A stretch of 64,000 nucleotides of DNA. Source: Geosiphon pyriformis. Its lineage: Eukaryota; Glomeromycota; Glomeromycetes; Archaeosporales; Geosiphonaceae. The stretch spans positions 1,942,866 to 2,006,865 of the forward strand of contig JAAOMT010000436.1 in NCBI GenBank assembly GCA_016748015.1, written 5' to 3'. The position numbers were made by a program, and so were the translations under genes. Each line of letters begins with the position of its first letter. The first letter of the stretch is position 1. Below the pieces are notes generated by a model that had not been told where the DNA came from, searched no databases, and worked only from the letters and a program-made list of their open reading frames with translations. This document shows positions 12,834 to 25,442 of this stretch, one piece after another.

Positions 12834-13545
12834 ATGGAGAAGTTCAGAGAGGTATGTTGGAGCTTTAAGGACCTTCCTAATCCTTAAATTCTCCTCAAAT
12901 GAATTCTGAAACCGGCTTGTTTATTTGTTGCGGTTGTGAACCATTCAAACGCATCACAATTATTAAATTTACCTCGTTGAGAAATTAGATTAACATAACT
13001 CACCAACTTGGGACCAATTTTTAAACTTAAATTTCTTCAAGAAATGATTAAAAAGTCTCGTTTTTCAATTTTCCTTAGAGACTCACTGCGCTTCGTGCCG
13101 AAGCTGACGCAGCCACTAAGCGTGCTGAAGAAGCCGAGGCCGCCTTGAAGAAAGTTGAAGAAGCACAATCGAGCAGGGAACAAGAATTTAATTCTCTCCA
13201 AAATAAGCTCGCTTTGGTTGAGGCCGATTTGGATACAGCCGAAAAGAGCTTAAGGGAAACAACAGAAAAGTAAGTAAATAGGAAAAAAAGCGTTAAAAAA
13301 TTAACTAAACAAAACATTGCTTGCTTGATTGATTACTTAATTACCTATTTGATTTTCATTCAATCTTGTATAATTAATTAAGACTTCGTCAGACAGATGT
13401 GAAAGCCGAGCATTTGGAACGAAAAGTTTCGCAACTCGAAAACGAACGCGGCGATTTCGAGAAGAAAGTTGAAGAACTCAAGGAAGAGTTAAAAAAATCC
13501 AAGCAAGAATTAGATGACACCCTTGCAGGCCTGGAAAATATTTAA
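12834..13545 (+). CDS. Tropomyosin, short fungal form (123 residues)
   Basis: Three exons: 12834-12851 (M-E-K-F-R-E), 13079-13269 and 13383-13545, with GTATGT...TTAG and GTAAGT...AAG introns of 227 and 113 bases; phases fit and give 123 residues. The whole chain is a coiled coil: with Met1 as position a, hydrophobic or small residues occupy nearly every a and d position to Ile123 without a register break. The block S-L-R-E-T-T-E-K-L-R-Q-T-D-V-K-A-E-H (residues 63-80) and the D-D-T-L-A-G-L-E-N-I end are typical of fungal tropomyosins. The family dimerises, polymerises head to tail along actin filaments and stabilises actin cables and the cytokinetic ring. Fungal members are usually about 160-200 residues, so this one lacks roughly one actin-binding period, mainly between residues about 45 and 60 by comparison. 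The tiny first exon is like the short N-terminal exon expected for this family. Confidence 0.9.
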
Positions 13546-14271
13546 TAGAATATTTGAAAGATTGTGATTTTAATACTTTTGGCTACATGAATCCTGTAAG
13601 TATTTATAGCGGTTTGTTTTAATTCTTTGTTTTTCAAATTTTTTCCGAGCTAAAAATCTTGTAAAATATTTTTCAAAGTCATGAAAAAATTGCTTACCTT
13701 GGCGGAAAAGTCCTTCAATATAATATATATTTGATTTGGGAGGGTCTATGGGGCGTCCTTTACATAAATTATTAATCTTTAAAACCATAATAAGGTATTA
13801 TATCATTTATAATGGGAAAAATCAAAGGGGATGGGGCCTTGTAATTATCCATTTCTATACCCGTGAATTTTTAAAGGCAGTTTTAGGAAATTATACAACC
13901 TCCGTTTGAGTTACCCAAAATTGAAAATTAAAACGTTTCAAATAATTTGATTCAATGCCAATTTCGACATTATTAATTCAATTGAATTCTGTTTATAATC
14001 CATTAAGTACAAATTCAGACCACTCATTTGATAGCCTCAATAATTATTTCAAAATACTTTGAAGAAATGCCTTCTGTCCAAGAACAAACAAGATTGCATT
14101 TCTAATCTTATTAAATTAATATTTATTTAGTTACGATAAAAGTATCTTTCCCTGAGTGGTAAATATTTTTGCCAGGAATAAAGCTAATTATGCTTAATAT
14201 TGTTAATAGGTTTTCATTTTCATCTCGCTGACATGATGGGTTTGGAGGGGTGGATATCAAATATTAAATTT
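13546..14271. other. Convergent 3' intergenic region
   Basis: Space between the stop codons of tropomyosin (plus) and ceramide synthase (minus), so it should hold both 3' untranslated regions. A 72-codon minus-strand open frame (13570-13788) contains a good donor-like CAAG|GTAAGC context at about 13693-13702, but has no partner exon or motif I recognise. Composition is intermediate between gene island and desert. Confidence 0.55.
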
Positions 14272-15868
14272 CTAAGTAGACTTCTTGCTTTTATGTGATA
14301 AAACATTGCCATTGGCTTTTCCATGAATATTCAGTGCTTCTTCACCACTAAAAATGTCGATTAGCATTTCTCGCTCATCCAAATAACAAGTATAATTTTT
14401 AAAAATGAACTGATTTTAAATAAACTCACCTTTCAGATTCACTACGATTGTCATGAGCATTATCACCCCGTACAACCCGAAATGCAACTTGGCAAATCAA
14501 CACAAACCAAAATATTATAATTGCTTGGAGAGATAGAAAGAGCGCAAGAAAAAACCATTGTACTCCTTGTGTAAAATAATGTTCTTCTTCGTATGACCAT
14601 TTGGTTTCTATATATTGTCCAGGTTGAACCCACGTGCTATAAATGATATATCCATAAAAATAATGTCGCGTTATAACCCACGACACCATAAAAACACCAA
14701 ATAGGATGTCGCACATTTTGGTGAAATTTAAGTATTTCAACATTTTGGCTAACTGATAAAGAATATAGGCAATTTAAAATTATTTTATTTTTGGCCAAAA
14801 GAGAATTTTTTTTTCAGAAAAATGGTTAAGAAATATATTATATAAACGTTACAATAAAATGGTAATTACCGGTAATATAATATCAGCAAAATCCATAATG
14901 CACAATACCGCGTTTCCAATACGCGTGTAATTGAATATATAGGACAAACCCATTAGAGATATCGTTATTGCATGGTGAGCAATCATTTCGGCAAAGTCTT
15001 TTCGCCTCTTTTCAATTTGAAGGACAAAAACTTGTTGTAACCAAAAGGCGAATTGAACCAAATAATACCATTTTGTGAGATAGTTGAGACGTGAATGAGG
15101 ATAGCCTTTCCAAAACTGAGTGGTGTCAAACCAGTGTGGTGAATGATACATTATATACTGTAGATGTAAATATAAGAATAAGTTTGACGCGTTTGATCAA
15201 CCAGTTAGAAGTTCCCTCACTTTGGCATACATATTGATCCAATTGTAGGAGAGCGATTCATCTTTAAAATTACGCTTATTCCGTTCTTTTCTCTCCTTTC
15301 TCCCCTCTTAATTCAACTCACCATGCCAAGCGTCCAAAAGATAGAATAATACAAAAAGGACCACCCTTGTTCTGCAAACCTTGTGCATCGACTATTGCTT
15401 TTGATCCCACTTTGCCGCCCAATTGGTATTAATATATATTCCATTGCGCTTGCCCGTAGTAAAGTGAAAAGTGCCACCCAAAAGAAAACAAAGTAAGCAT
15501 CTTCTATCCCCTTGGAATACAGCCCAGTCTCAGAGTCCCTATACTGCAAAATAACAAATTTTTCGGAACCAGGAACATTCAGCGCGAAAGCAGTTGTGAT
15601 GGCCGCGATAATTCCTAAAGGAAACTCTAAGTAATTTTCGAAAGAAAGCAGTTAATATCTTGTAAATAATGTTCGACTTAATAAAATAGATATTTTTCTT
15701 TAAAGAAACAATTATGGTCCCAGAACGGAAAAATCTACCAATTTGGTTTTCAACGAGATATATCGCCGCCTTCGAGAAAAGGCTCGTCTTTTTCGTTTCA
15801 CTCCTAGTTTTTAGGTTTTTTTTCGGTATTTCGCCGTTGTATATACCATTCAAATGTTTCTGTGCCAT
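14272..15868 (-). CDS. LAG1: Sphingosine N-acyltransferase (ceramide synthase), Lag1/TLC family
   Basis: Five exons on the minus strand: 15868-15710, 15624-15322, 15157-14870, 14752-14430 and 14347-14272, introns 82-164 bases, phases consistent, 382 residues, normal for the family. It is an ER multi-pass membrane enzyme that joins a fatty acyl-CoA to a sphingoid base to make (dihydro)ceramide. Evidence: a first hydrophobic segment at residues 51-70, several further membrane segments, and the Lag motif in exon 3, with H215-H216 in A-E-M-I-A-H-H-A and the paired acids D243/D246 in M-D-F-A-D, followed by a conserved L-A-K-M-L-K-Y-L-N. The block F-W-T-L-G-M-Y-I-M-Y across exons 2/3 is also typical. 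The tail (S-G-E-E-A-L-N onward) is hydrophilic. The first intron uses a weak GTTTCT donor and an acceptor in TTAGAG, so the 53/54 junction is the least certain. It converges with tropomyosin. Confidence 0.92.
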
Positions 15869-16150
15869 TTTAATAAAGAGGACTGATGAGCAGAGGTGTT
15901 TTCGAGGAGTAATTAGCTGAAGAAAAAAAAATAAAAAATCGTTCCTGTAACTCTATGCGATTGGTTGATGCAATGTCCGCGCTCATTTCGCGGCAATAGA
16001 AGTTGACCCAATGTTTACAAGCCTACATTTAATATAACACGCTGACAGTTAATAATAGGTGATAAAAAAGAAGGGACATTGTATTCATAACGGATCTATG
16101 ATTGGGTGATGGAGAAATCCATTCTATTCGATATTTGACTAGTCCTGCGC
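15869..16150 (-). promoter_or_regulatory. Upstream region of the ceramide synthase gene
   Basis: GC-richer than the desert beyond it. It contains CCAAT boxes in the gene's direction (ATTGG on the plus strand at 15960-15964 and about 16103-16107) and a short inverted repeat CCGCG-7 bases-CGCGG at 15977-15993. CCAAT boxes are common fungal promoter elements; binding is inferred only. Confidence 0.45.
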
Positions 16151-17850
16151 AAAATGCATTGAATGAATGTGTGAAAAAAGTTAAATCATCAATTCAAATA
16201 TACAATTATAAATCCATGACGAAATTGATGTTTTAATATAAACCAAAATTTAAATGTCTAATAATAGTTTTTTATATGTAAAAATTAAATAATTGTTATG
16301 CACAATTTAGTAGATGAAAAAATTGATTAAACCCGATATTAGTTTATTATTTATATAATCAATATAATATATATTTATTATTAATTATATAATTCAATTT
16401 TTATGTATATCTTCAATTTATTTTTGACTAATTAATATGCAAAATAAATATAATTTATTATTTATTATTTTAATTATTAATTTTATTTTCACAATTAGTA
16501 TTAAATTATAATTATAATTTAAAAAAATATGTTAATTAATAATTTATAATATTTAATGTTTGAATAAATATTTCTAATTAAACCAGTTTTTTGTTTAAAT
16601 TACAACAAAAAATAATAATTATTTTAATATAAAAATTATATTTTTTAATTAATAAACAACTTTATTTAAATAAATTTTTAAATTAATATAATTATTATAT
16701 TTTGTTATATAAAACAAAATAGTCTATTTAAATAAACTTGTTATATGTAAAATCATATATTTAAAAATAAATAAAATTAATAGAAAAACATCAAATTATT
16801 AAAATAACCAAAAAATTAGCTAAATACAAATTATGTAATTATAATTAAATTAATAAATTAATTAATTAACAAAATTACAAAATGCTAAAATATTTTAAAA
16901 TAATTAATAATTAAACATTAAAAAAATTACAATATTAATATTATAGTTTTTATAAATAAAATAAAATAAACAATTATATTTAATAAACAAATAAATTAAA
17001 AATATTTTTGTTAATAATAAATATTAAACACATATTAATTTTAAATTAATAACTTGAAAAATAATTAATTATTAATTTTATATATTAACAAAGTTCCTTA
17101 TTTGGCTTTTCAAAAACAAAATTTTAAATTTTTTAAAAAATCAAAAACTAAATATTTTAAAAATAGTTGCAAAAATTTATAATAACAATATTTTAATTTT
17201 TTTTGTTATAACTATATTCATTTTCATAAATTTATTTAATTTTTTTTAACTTATTTTTGGTTATATAAAAAAATAAAAAGTTTTATTGATAATAAAAAAC
17301 AATTAATTAAAAATATATTTAAAAAACTTTAAAAAAATTTTATTTTAAATTATTAATAACTAATAAAAACATTATTTTAAAATTTGAACTAATAAATTAA
17401 AACTAATAATATTATAAAGACTTAAATTAAGAATTACACTATTTTAAATAAAATTTTTATAACATAATAATTACAATATAATTTTTTTAGTATATAAATA
17501 ATAAAAATTTCTTTAATATAATAAAAGTTTTTAATATATATAAGTTTTTAAGAATAGTAAAAATATTACTAAATAATAAAATTACAAATTTATTTAATAA
17601 ATTAAATAAAATATAAAAACATTATAATAGATTTTTTATTAAATATTATAAATTTTAATTTGCTTAAAAAAAAAATTTTAGATAAATAAAAAGTTTAATT
17701 TCTTAAATTATTTTTTTTATTAATATTTTAACAAAATATGGTCAAAAATTTATTTAATACAATATACTAAATTAAATAACTTAAATTAGATATTAATTAT
17801 GCATTTTTTATATATAATTAACTACTTAAATCAATTAAAATACTAATTAA
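16151..17850. other. AT-rich desert without genes
   Basis: 1.7 kb of A/T homopolymers and short TTAAT-type repeats. No frame, transposon end or similarity to other parts of the window was recognised. Confidence 0.7.
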
Positions 17851-18667
17851 GCTAAATTAAAAAAAGTTAAGAATAAATTCTGCTTATCAAGTTTTTTAAT
17901 AATACTATTCAAATTTTTAGAATCAAAAATAAACTTATTTAAAAACAATCTAGTTTTCTTAATATTATCCTTAATTTTAGAACTATATAATTACATGTTT
18001 TTTTATTTAAAAAACATGTTTTGATAATACTTAAATTATTTATCTATATTATTAAATTCAATTTTAGTTTTAAAACTAATAGTTTTTAGATATATTAGCT
18101 AAAAAAGCAAAACTCTAAAAAATATTAAGTATAATAAGCAAATTTTTTTTAACTTTATAACTTTTGTGCATATTTTTAGACATAAAAAAAGTTATTAAAG
18201 CAATTAAAAAGCCAATAAGTTTAACAATAAACTTTATTAAAACAGCCAAACGTGAAATTTAAGATTTCAAAGAATTTAACTTAGACTTAATAACAAAATT
18301 AGCAACAAAAACAGCCAAAAAAATAACAAAAAAAGAAGCCAAAGAAACAAAAGTTTTAATATAAGACTTTCTATTTATAAATAAAAATATAAAAAATCTA
18401 AAACTAACAATAAGCTTAAAAAACAACTTAAGAAAAAAAAAAATTTTGTATTTAATAGATAAATAATTCAAATCTTAATATTTATAGTAGTAATAGTATT
18501 CAAAAGTTTTTTACTAAATATAATATTTGCACAAAATACTAGTTTTTATTATAGTAAACTCTAACAATTCACAAGTTTTAAAAATAATAACAGCAAAGCA
18601 TTAATAATTATAAAATTAAGAAAATAAGAAATAAAACAAATATAATTACTAACCTAAAAAATCATAT
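17851..18667. repeat. Decayed repeat flanking Ty3/gypsy copy 2
   Basis: Its right half matches the window start (18501-18670 against 31-176). It is interrupted at 18668 by the LTR of a truncated family A element; the copy at 1-600 continues past that point and so serves as an empty-site reference. A lysine/asparagine-rich plus-strand frame at about 18250-18480 has no recognised motif. Confidence 0.5.
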
Positions 18668-19361
18668 TATTATGAATTAAAATAATAAGCTAACAAATAA
18701 CAAAAAAAACAAAATTGTAAAATAATAAAATAAATTAAAAGAAATTCAACTTCAAAAAATAAATTAAATAAATATAAATTCAATATATAAGATTGGTTTT
18801 ATAAAATATTTTAATTGTTATTTTTTTCAAAAAATAACTAAAAAATAGAAAGATAGCTTATATTTTTAACAAATGATAACACATTAATATAATTTTATGT
18901 CTTATATTAGTATTCTTAGAATTAAATATTAAATATTAGATGTATTTTTTAGTTATATTTATTTAATAATTATTAAATACTACAATGATACAGATTAAAA
19001 AAGAGTAAGTAAATACTAACAAGTAATTTTTTATTTCAAAATGTTCAAATACTTGAAGATAAAAAAAGAAAAATAAGTAATAAGAAAAGAATTAAATTAA
19101 TAATTGTTATTTTATTTTTTTGATTTTTTATATTTAATTATGTTTTTTTATAGCTAAAAGACTTATTATTTATATAGTTATTAAAAGTAATTAACAATTA
19201 AGTTAATAAATAGATTATTAATTAGATTAATAATTAAATTAACAGTTAAGTTATTAATTAAGTCAATAATTATTATTTAAAATTAAGATAACTAATTATA
19301 TAATATTAGTAACTAATATATATAATAATTAATAAAAACTATGTGTTTTAGTCATAATATT
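18668..19361 (-). repeat. 3' LTR of family A copy 2
   Basis: Aligns with 32072-32702 and 39776-40420: TATTATGAATT where the others have TGTTATGAGTT, shared ATTCAATATATAAGATTGG-type core, and a right edge in TCATAATATTA next to the ORF3 relic. The terminal TG/CA bases have mutated. Confidence 0.75.
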
Positions 19362-19960
19362 ATTTTCTCTAAAGAAATTAAGCTTTAGTAAAATCAAACT
19401 ATTTATAAAATAATCTATCTGAAGATTTTTATCTAACTTAAAACTAACTAATTTTATAAAGTTTTTTGTAGATAGGATATATAATACCTAAAATAAAATA
19501 AGTTTTGTATTCAAAAAACCAAATTTTTATATAAAAATTTTGGTTCTTTTAGCAATAATCAAAATTTTTATAATAATTAATTATATAATATTCAAAATTT
19601 CCACTTGTATTTTTAAAGCTGTTTTTTTTATGAGCTTTATATCTTCTATAATTTTACCAAAACAATTATAAAGCTTCAATTATTTTCTATATAACAAGTT
19701 TTTATTTATGAATAAAATTTCTTTAATTGATTTTCTAATTATAATAAAAAGTAGAAGTATGTTTTCAAGCAAATACTTATTTATTTTACTACCAATTTTT
19801 TTTCTTCTAATAGTAGTTTTTTTTGATTTAATAACAATATAAGTTTTATTGTTATTAGTTATAATAATCTGTTTTTTTATAATTAGAATAATATTAAATA
19901 GTTTTTGATTCAATATTTATAAAAAGTATAAAAAGTGTTTTAAATATTTTAATTTAGAAA
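19362..19960 (-). pseudogene. ORF3 relic of family A copy 2
   Basis: The open piece at 19680-19913 (K-K-T-T-I-R-R-K-K-I-G-S-K-I-N-K-Y-L-L-E-N) matches codons of the intact 230-codon ORF at 32673-33365; stops break the remainder. Confidence 0.7.
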
Positions 19961-20049
19961 ATAATTGTTTATATTAGTTGAAAATACTTCTGTTTTAAAA
20001 ATAGTGTGTTTATTTATATCTAATTTTTACTGATTATTTAGATCAAAAT

Positions 20050-23000
20050 TATCATAACAAATAATTAATTAGATCATTTGTACTATTTTTTAAGCCATAT
20101 ATTATAAATAGAACAATCATTAAAAATTGTTTTATTTTGATTTTGTAAAATGTAAAAATCATTGTTTAAGATTTTGTTTATTAAAAAAAGTTTTTTTCAT
20201 TAATTAGAGAATTTATTTTCATAGACATTGTTTTTGTTTAAATAGTATTTTAGAATCAAGTTATTAATACTTAAAAAAAGTGTTTTATAGATTTTTTTTT
20301 TCTTAAGCTTTTTTTAAAACTGTTTGTGTTCCTATTAAGAAGTTAAGAATTGTACTAAGTTTTTTTTGCAAAATGTTCTTATAATTTCTTATTGTAATTT
20401 TTTTAAAGAATATTGTTTCAATATTAATTTTTATTAATAAAGTTGTTATTTGTCTATAAAACAAATAAAAAAATTTATAACTTATTATATTATAATTTAC
20501 AGTTCTATAAACAAACAAAACTGAAAGTAGTACTTTGTTTTATAAGTTTGTTTTTTTACTGGTTTTGGTTAAAGTTTTACAAAGAGTTTTATTAAAATAT
20601 TTCACTAGACTATTTGTTTGAAAATAATAAAAAAAGAGAATTTATAATGTATTTTTATTTTTTTACAAAGTTTTTTAATTAATGTACTGAAAAAAGTTTT
20701 TTTTTATTAAATAAAAGTTTTTTAATACAGCTATAGTAATAAATAATATTTTTATAAATAAAATTAACAATAAAAACTGCTGTTTAATCTAAAGTAACTC
20801 TTGTTTTTACCTATTTTATAAGATAATTAATAACTGTAATAATATATTTATTGCTATTAGGTATTATTATTAAGAGTTTACAACATCTATGCCAATTTTG
20901 TTAAATAATTAACCAACAGAAATTAGATGTATATTTTCTTTGTGATTGGGCAGGTATACTATTATACTGACATCTTTGATAGTAAAAATTGAGAAAATTA
21001 GTGGTAACTCTCAGAAGTCAAAAATTGAGTTTGAATGAATTTAAAGGAAGGGTGAAAAAAAAACAGGGTTACTACAGTATGTAAAGTGACAGTTGTAAAA
21101 GTATGGTATTTTAGATGACTAATTAGAAAGTTAAATAGCCGGGTTTTTTTTTTGGCAAATATTACAAGTTTTTATGTACTTGGCAATATTTTTTTCCAAG
21201 ATAAGTCGATAATAATAAACTAAAGTTTTTTGAATTGTTTTTGTTTTTCTAAAGTGTTTAGCTAATATATTAGTATACATATTATAAATCACAATTTTTT
21301 TTTTAAATTTAATAACTTTTTAAAAATAATTAAAATTTTTTTTGTTTTTTTTGTATAGTTGGTTTTAATAAATTAAATAAAAATTTAATTGTTTGCACAA
21401 TTGTTTTTTTTACTGTCAAGTATAATTTGTTTTTTTATAATATTGTATATCATAGTCAAATTTATTTAAGTAAAGTATTCAGTAAATTATTTGTTTGTGT
21501 TTTAGCTTTTTTTTATTGTATAGTCAAACTAAAGCTTAATAATTTATTACTATTAAAAATTTGGCACCAAGAAAATATTTATTTCAATAATTGATAATTC
21601 AAACTACTATGTATTTTTGTTTAATAATTAAATAATTTTGTTTTATTAAAAAAAGTAATTTGCTAATATAAGCTATAATATGCCCTTTGTTATATTTATT
21701 TTTTTGGAAAAAAATAACATCAAGTTTAAATTTAAATATATCAATATAAAAAATAAAAAGTTGATTTAGGTTAAATTGTATAAGAATAAGTTCTGTAACT
21801 AATTTTTTTTTTAAGATTTTAAAAACTTTTTGCTAATATATGTTTCAATAAAAATTAACAGTTTTTTTGAATAGTTAATTAAAAAAAAACAATTTTAAAG
21901 AAATTTTTAACAAATTTTTAATAATAAAAAACCAATTCAAAAAAAGAGCATAATTTATAAATATTTATTAGTTGTCTAATATTCTGAACTTTTTTAATCT
22001 TGACAAAATCAGAAAAAAATTTATTGTTTGTAATAAAATAACCAAGAAATTAGATAGATTAATGTTTAAAAAAAGATTAGATTAAATTAAATTAATTTTA
22101 AGACCAGTATTTCTAAGAAGATCAAAAACTTTTTACAAGTATTCAAGATGTTTATTCCAAGTTTTTAAATATATTATTATATTGTTCAAGTAAACTAAAC
22201 AAAACTTTTATTAACTGATTTAAATACTTTGTTTATTAAGCATTAAAAGATAAAAAAAGTATTGGTAAAATCAAAAAACATGATTGTAAATTCATAGATA
22301 TTATATTTAGTAATAAAAGTGGTTTTTTTTTACTTTCTAAAACTATTTTTACTTGTTAAAATTTAGTAGTTAAATTAATAATTGAAAAAAAAACAGCATT
22401 CTTGAATTGATTTAGCATTATATTAATTTTAAAAAATAGATATATATTTTTTTTAATGATAATATTTAATTAGTAGTAAATAACACAAAATTATAAAGTT
22501 TTATTTTTCTTAGATACTATTACAATTAAAAAAACTTATTTACTTTTGGTTTTTTGTATAAATTTAAAATTTTTATTTAATTTATTTATTTCTTAATAAA
22601 TTTATTATTGTAACAATTAAATTAATAAGATTTCAAATAAATAAAGTAAGTTTCTTTAATAGTAATAGTGTGTTGTATCACATTAGTTTGTTTAGAAATT
22701 TTTTTTTTATTAATATTACTGAACTGTTTTTAGTCAATAAATTTTCAATGTTAGTTTTTTTTCTTTTAGAAAAAATTTTCTTTGTCTTATTACAGGTAAT
22801 TAAATCTTAGACAGTTTATTTTTAAAAAATTTCTGTATTTCTTTTATTTTTTTTCTGAATATCAAGCTAATAAGTTCTTAATTTTTATAATAAATTAAAT
22901 AAAACATGTATTTATTATTAAAAAAATAGAATAGTTTATTATATTAATACTATGTACAAAAATCATATTACTAATAATTGTATTTAGCTTTTTTGTTAGA

Positions 23001-23950
23001 CTTTTTATCAAAAATTTTTTTAAAAATATTATAATAAGGCCAACAAATTAGTTTGCTATTCACAATAATTTTTTTTGTTGGTTTTAATATTATTTAATAG
23101 CTTAATATTGCTGGTAAAAATAGTATAAATAAGTTTAATAGTTTTTTTATTTTTTTTATTGCTTTTTTTATCATTTGATTTATCTAATTGTTTTTTTTTT
23201 TGGTTTTGCTTAGGTATTAAAAGAGTTGTTTAATAATAATACTTAATTACAATAAACTTTTTACTATATCTAATAATTAATTTACAGAGTTTATAATTAA
23301 GCAATACTTTTGTTTTCTTAAGCCATTTATTACCAATTATTATAGTGTACTTTTTTGTTTTAGAAACTTTTATGTCAGTTTTAATGCTAATGCTATTGAT
23401 GCAAACAGAAACAGTTTTGGCTATACCAAAACTTTTTTTTTGTTATCATGTATATTAATTATAAATTGAGTTAAAAATTCATTAATTTTTCTATTAATTG
23501 CTTCAAAAAAATGTTTAACAATAACATTAACAAATAATTTACTGTTTAGAATTAAATCAATAAAATAATTAGCCACTTGGATTTTGCAAATCAAAGAAAT
23601 AATATTGCTATTGTTAGCAAATTCAATTTGTTAAGAACATTTATTAATTTTAAAAGTTTTTTTTTAAAATCAAAAATTTGTGAAAATTTTTTCTAAATTA
23701 AAGATGAGTCATTAATTAATTAAAAATAATGTGTGTTGAAGTTTCTATAAGATTCAAATTTTTGTATAATTTCTGAAGATTTCAATTTTGAAAATTTTTT
23801 AAAAACTTTAGTTTTTAATAATTTATTATTATTAACAATAAAAATTGAAACTTTATTGAGATCTAAAACAAAATCAATCTTAGTTTTTTTCTTCTTGTAA
23901 ATTCAGTAAAGTTAATAGCTAATTTATCTATGTTATAGTTATTATCAGTT
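20050..23950 (-). pseudogene. Pol relic (integrase, RNase H, RT, protease) of family A copy 2
   Basis: Block-by-block match to 33480-37420 but with many stops. Recognisable are the integrase C-terminal segment (20303-20518), the RT box (22183-22194) and the protease site at about 23530-23560, which reads L-I-L-N-S-K like copy 1. Confidence 0.75.
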
Positions 23951-24130
23951 AGGTTAAAAATATAAAAAAAATTTTTTTTAATTGGCTTGTATTCTTATTT
24001 TTTAAAAGTGTATTTACTAATTTAAAAGCTAATAAACAGTAACTTTAACTAAAAGATTCTTTTCAAAAAAATTGATGTTAATATGATTAAGTTTTTGATT
24101 AAAAACACTATTGTTATTGGATCTGTTGTT

Positions 24131-24366
24131 AGGATTTCAATTGAACTGAACTGAATTAAACTTTGAGTGTTGTTTAAGTTTGGTTCAAATTATAAACTAA
24201 ACTTAAATAAACCAATTTTTCAAAGTAGATTTAGTTTAAGTTTGGCATTGAACTTTTTTAACAAATCTGAGTTTGGTTCAAGTCTGGTTCAAAGTTTATA
24301 AACTTTTTTAAGTTTAATGGAATTAAAAAAAATATAACTTGTACTATTTGTTTATTAATTATTACT
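24131..24366. repeat. Short-motif cluster (GTTTGGTTCAA)
   Basis: Several near-copies of GTTTGGTTCAAA, two of them followed by TTATAAAC (about 24178-24200 and 24270-24302), lie between the end of family A copy 2 and the hAT-like remnant. They may be subterminal repeats of a DNA transposon; this is inference. Confidence 0.35.
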
Positions 24367-25130
24367 TTGTTTAATTATTATAATCAGTTAAAGAGATATA
24401 TAAAATTATGCATATATAACAACTCTACTTTTCAACTTACCAAAATAAATTTATTGTTAGTATTATTCAATGTTACTAAAGATTTAAAATCTAAAATAAC
24501 AGAATTTAATAATCTAAATAGTCTAAATATTAATATATTTGGTAAATATAGTTTTTAGAATAAAATATAGAACTATTTTAATAAGTTTAAGTAAACAAAA
24601 GAAAAAAAACAGCCAAATATATAGTCTCAAAATATGTGTATAAACAATTTTTTTGTAAAACTACAAATATTACCAAACTTTTATGGTATTATTTAGAGAC
24701 TTCTCATTGAACAATATATGTTACAATAAAAGAATATTATAAGAAAAAACAAAATGTCCAAAAAAATTGCAAGTCAATTAAAGAAATATTTTAACAGATA
24801 AAATTGCTATTTTTTTTTATAATTTTTGGCCAATTTAACTAGAAAACTGTTCTAATCTTCTGTAATAACTGCTATTAATATTGATAATGAAAAACTTTAT
24901 AATATAATTACTATTTGGCTTATCAACTACCAGCAACTACTTTTTATAATAGAAAACTCTAAATTAATTGAAATATTTCAATATTTGAATCTTACTTCTC
25001 AACCTGTTTGTGTTGATACAATTAAAAATAGAGTTATAAAACTCTATGTCTTAAGTAAACAAGAATTAAAAGTAAACCTTTATTATAAAATGTCTTTTTT
25101 CTTTTACTTATATTTATAATATTATAAGTA
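24367..25130 (+). pseudogene. BED-finger/hAT-like transposase N-terminal remnant
   Basis: Plus-strand frames with stops. A segment at about 24590-24715 reads as a degenerate BED zinc finger (terminal ...T-T-N-I-T-K-L-L-W-Y-Y-L-E-T-S-H, where a BED finger has a cysteine pair, a T-N-L stretch and a spaced H pair). About 24880-25075 reads I-T-I-W-L-I-N-Y-Q-Q-L-L-F-I-I-E-N and then I-K-N-R-V-I-K-L-Y, the pattern that follows the finger in hAT-family proteins (W-I-V-x-D-x-Q-P-F-x-x-V-E). The catalytic DDE/hAT dimerisation regions are not present, so it is a fragment. Could also be a domesticated-protein relic. Confidence 0.5.
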
Positions 25131-25442
25131 TACTTAAATATTATCAAGTCCAAAATTTTTTTTATATTAGATTTCTAGACATTTTTCAATAACAAAATTT
25201 TTGTTTCTATTATTGCTTATTATATTAATAACAATTAAAACTTTTAACAAACAATAATTAATTTTGGATTAATAAATAAATAACATGATAGAATAACTAT
25301 TACAAACAACTTTTTTAAAATATTAAAAAATTAAAAAATTACATTAAAGATATGTATATATATTCTTGCATGAATCAGATTAGTTAATAATTAATAAAAA
25401 TATTGGCATACTATACAACATATTAATATCATTTGAAGTTTA

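Larger units (their letters stand above)
18668..24130 (-). mobile_element. Ty3/gypsy retrotransposon family A, copy 2, truncated and decayed
   Basis: Co-linear with the minus-strand element at 32072-40420: 3' LTR (18668-19361), ORF3 relic, integrase, RNase H/RT, linker, protease, then alignment stops near 24130, within the region matching the start of the gag relic at about 38290. The gag N-terminus, primer site and 5' LTR are absent, so it is 5'-truncated. It lacks the solo LTR that interrupts copy 1 at 37428-38165. The reverse transcriptase active-site box reads Y-L-N-N (22183-22194), so both aspartates are gone. Confidence 0.85.

Noticed and set aside
13075-13317. Minus-strand 80-codon open frame
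   Set aside because: It is the antisense shadow of tropomyosin exon 2, whose splice sites and heptads are convincing.
13570-13788. Minus-strand 72-codon frame with donor-like site as a separate gene
   Set aside because: No partner exon, motif or acceptor; probably untranslated region or chance.
14426-14743. Ceramide synthase ending at the TGA in the exon 4 frame
   Set aside because: The stop lies in a GTGAGT donor; splicing to a TTTTTAG acceptor gives a further 25-codon in-frame tail.
15714-15920. Plus-strand 68-codon frame
   Set aside because: Antisense to exon 1 of the ceramide synthase.
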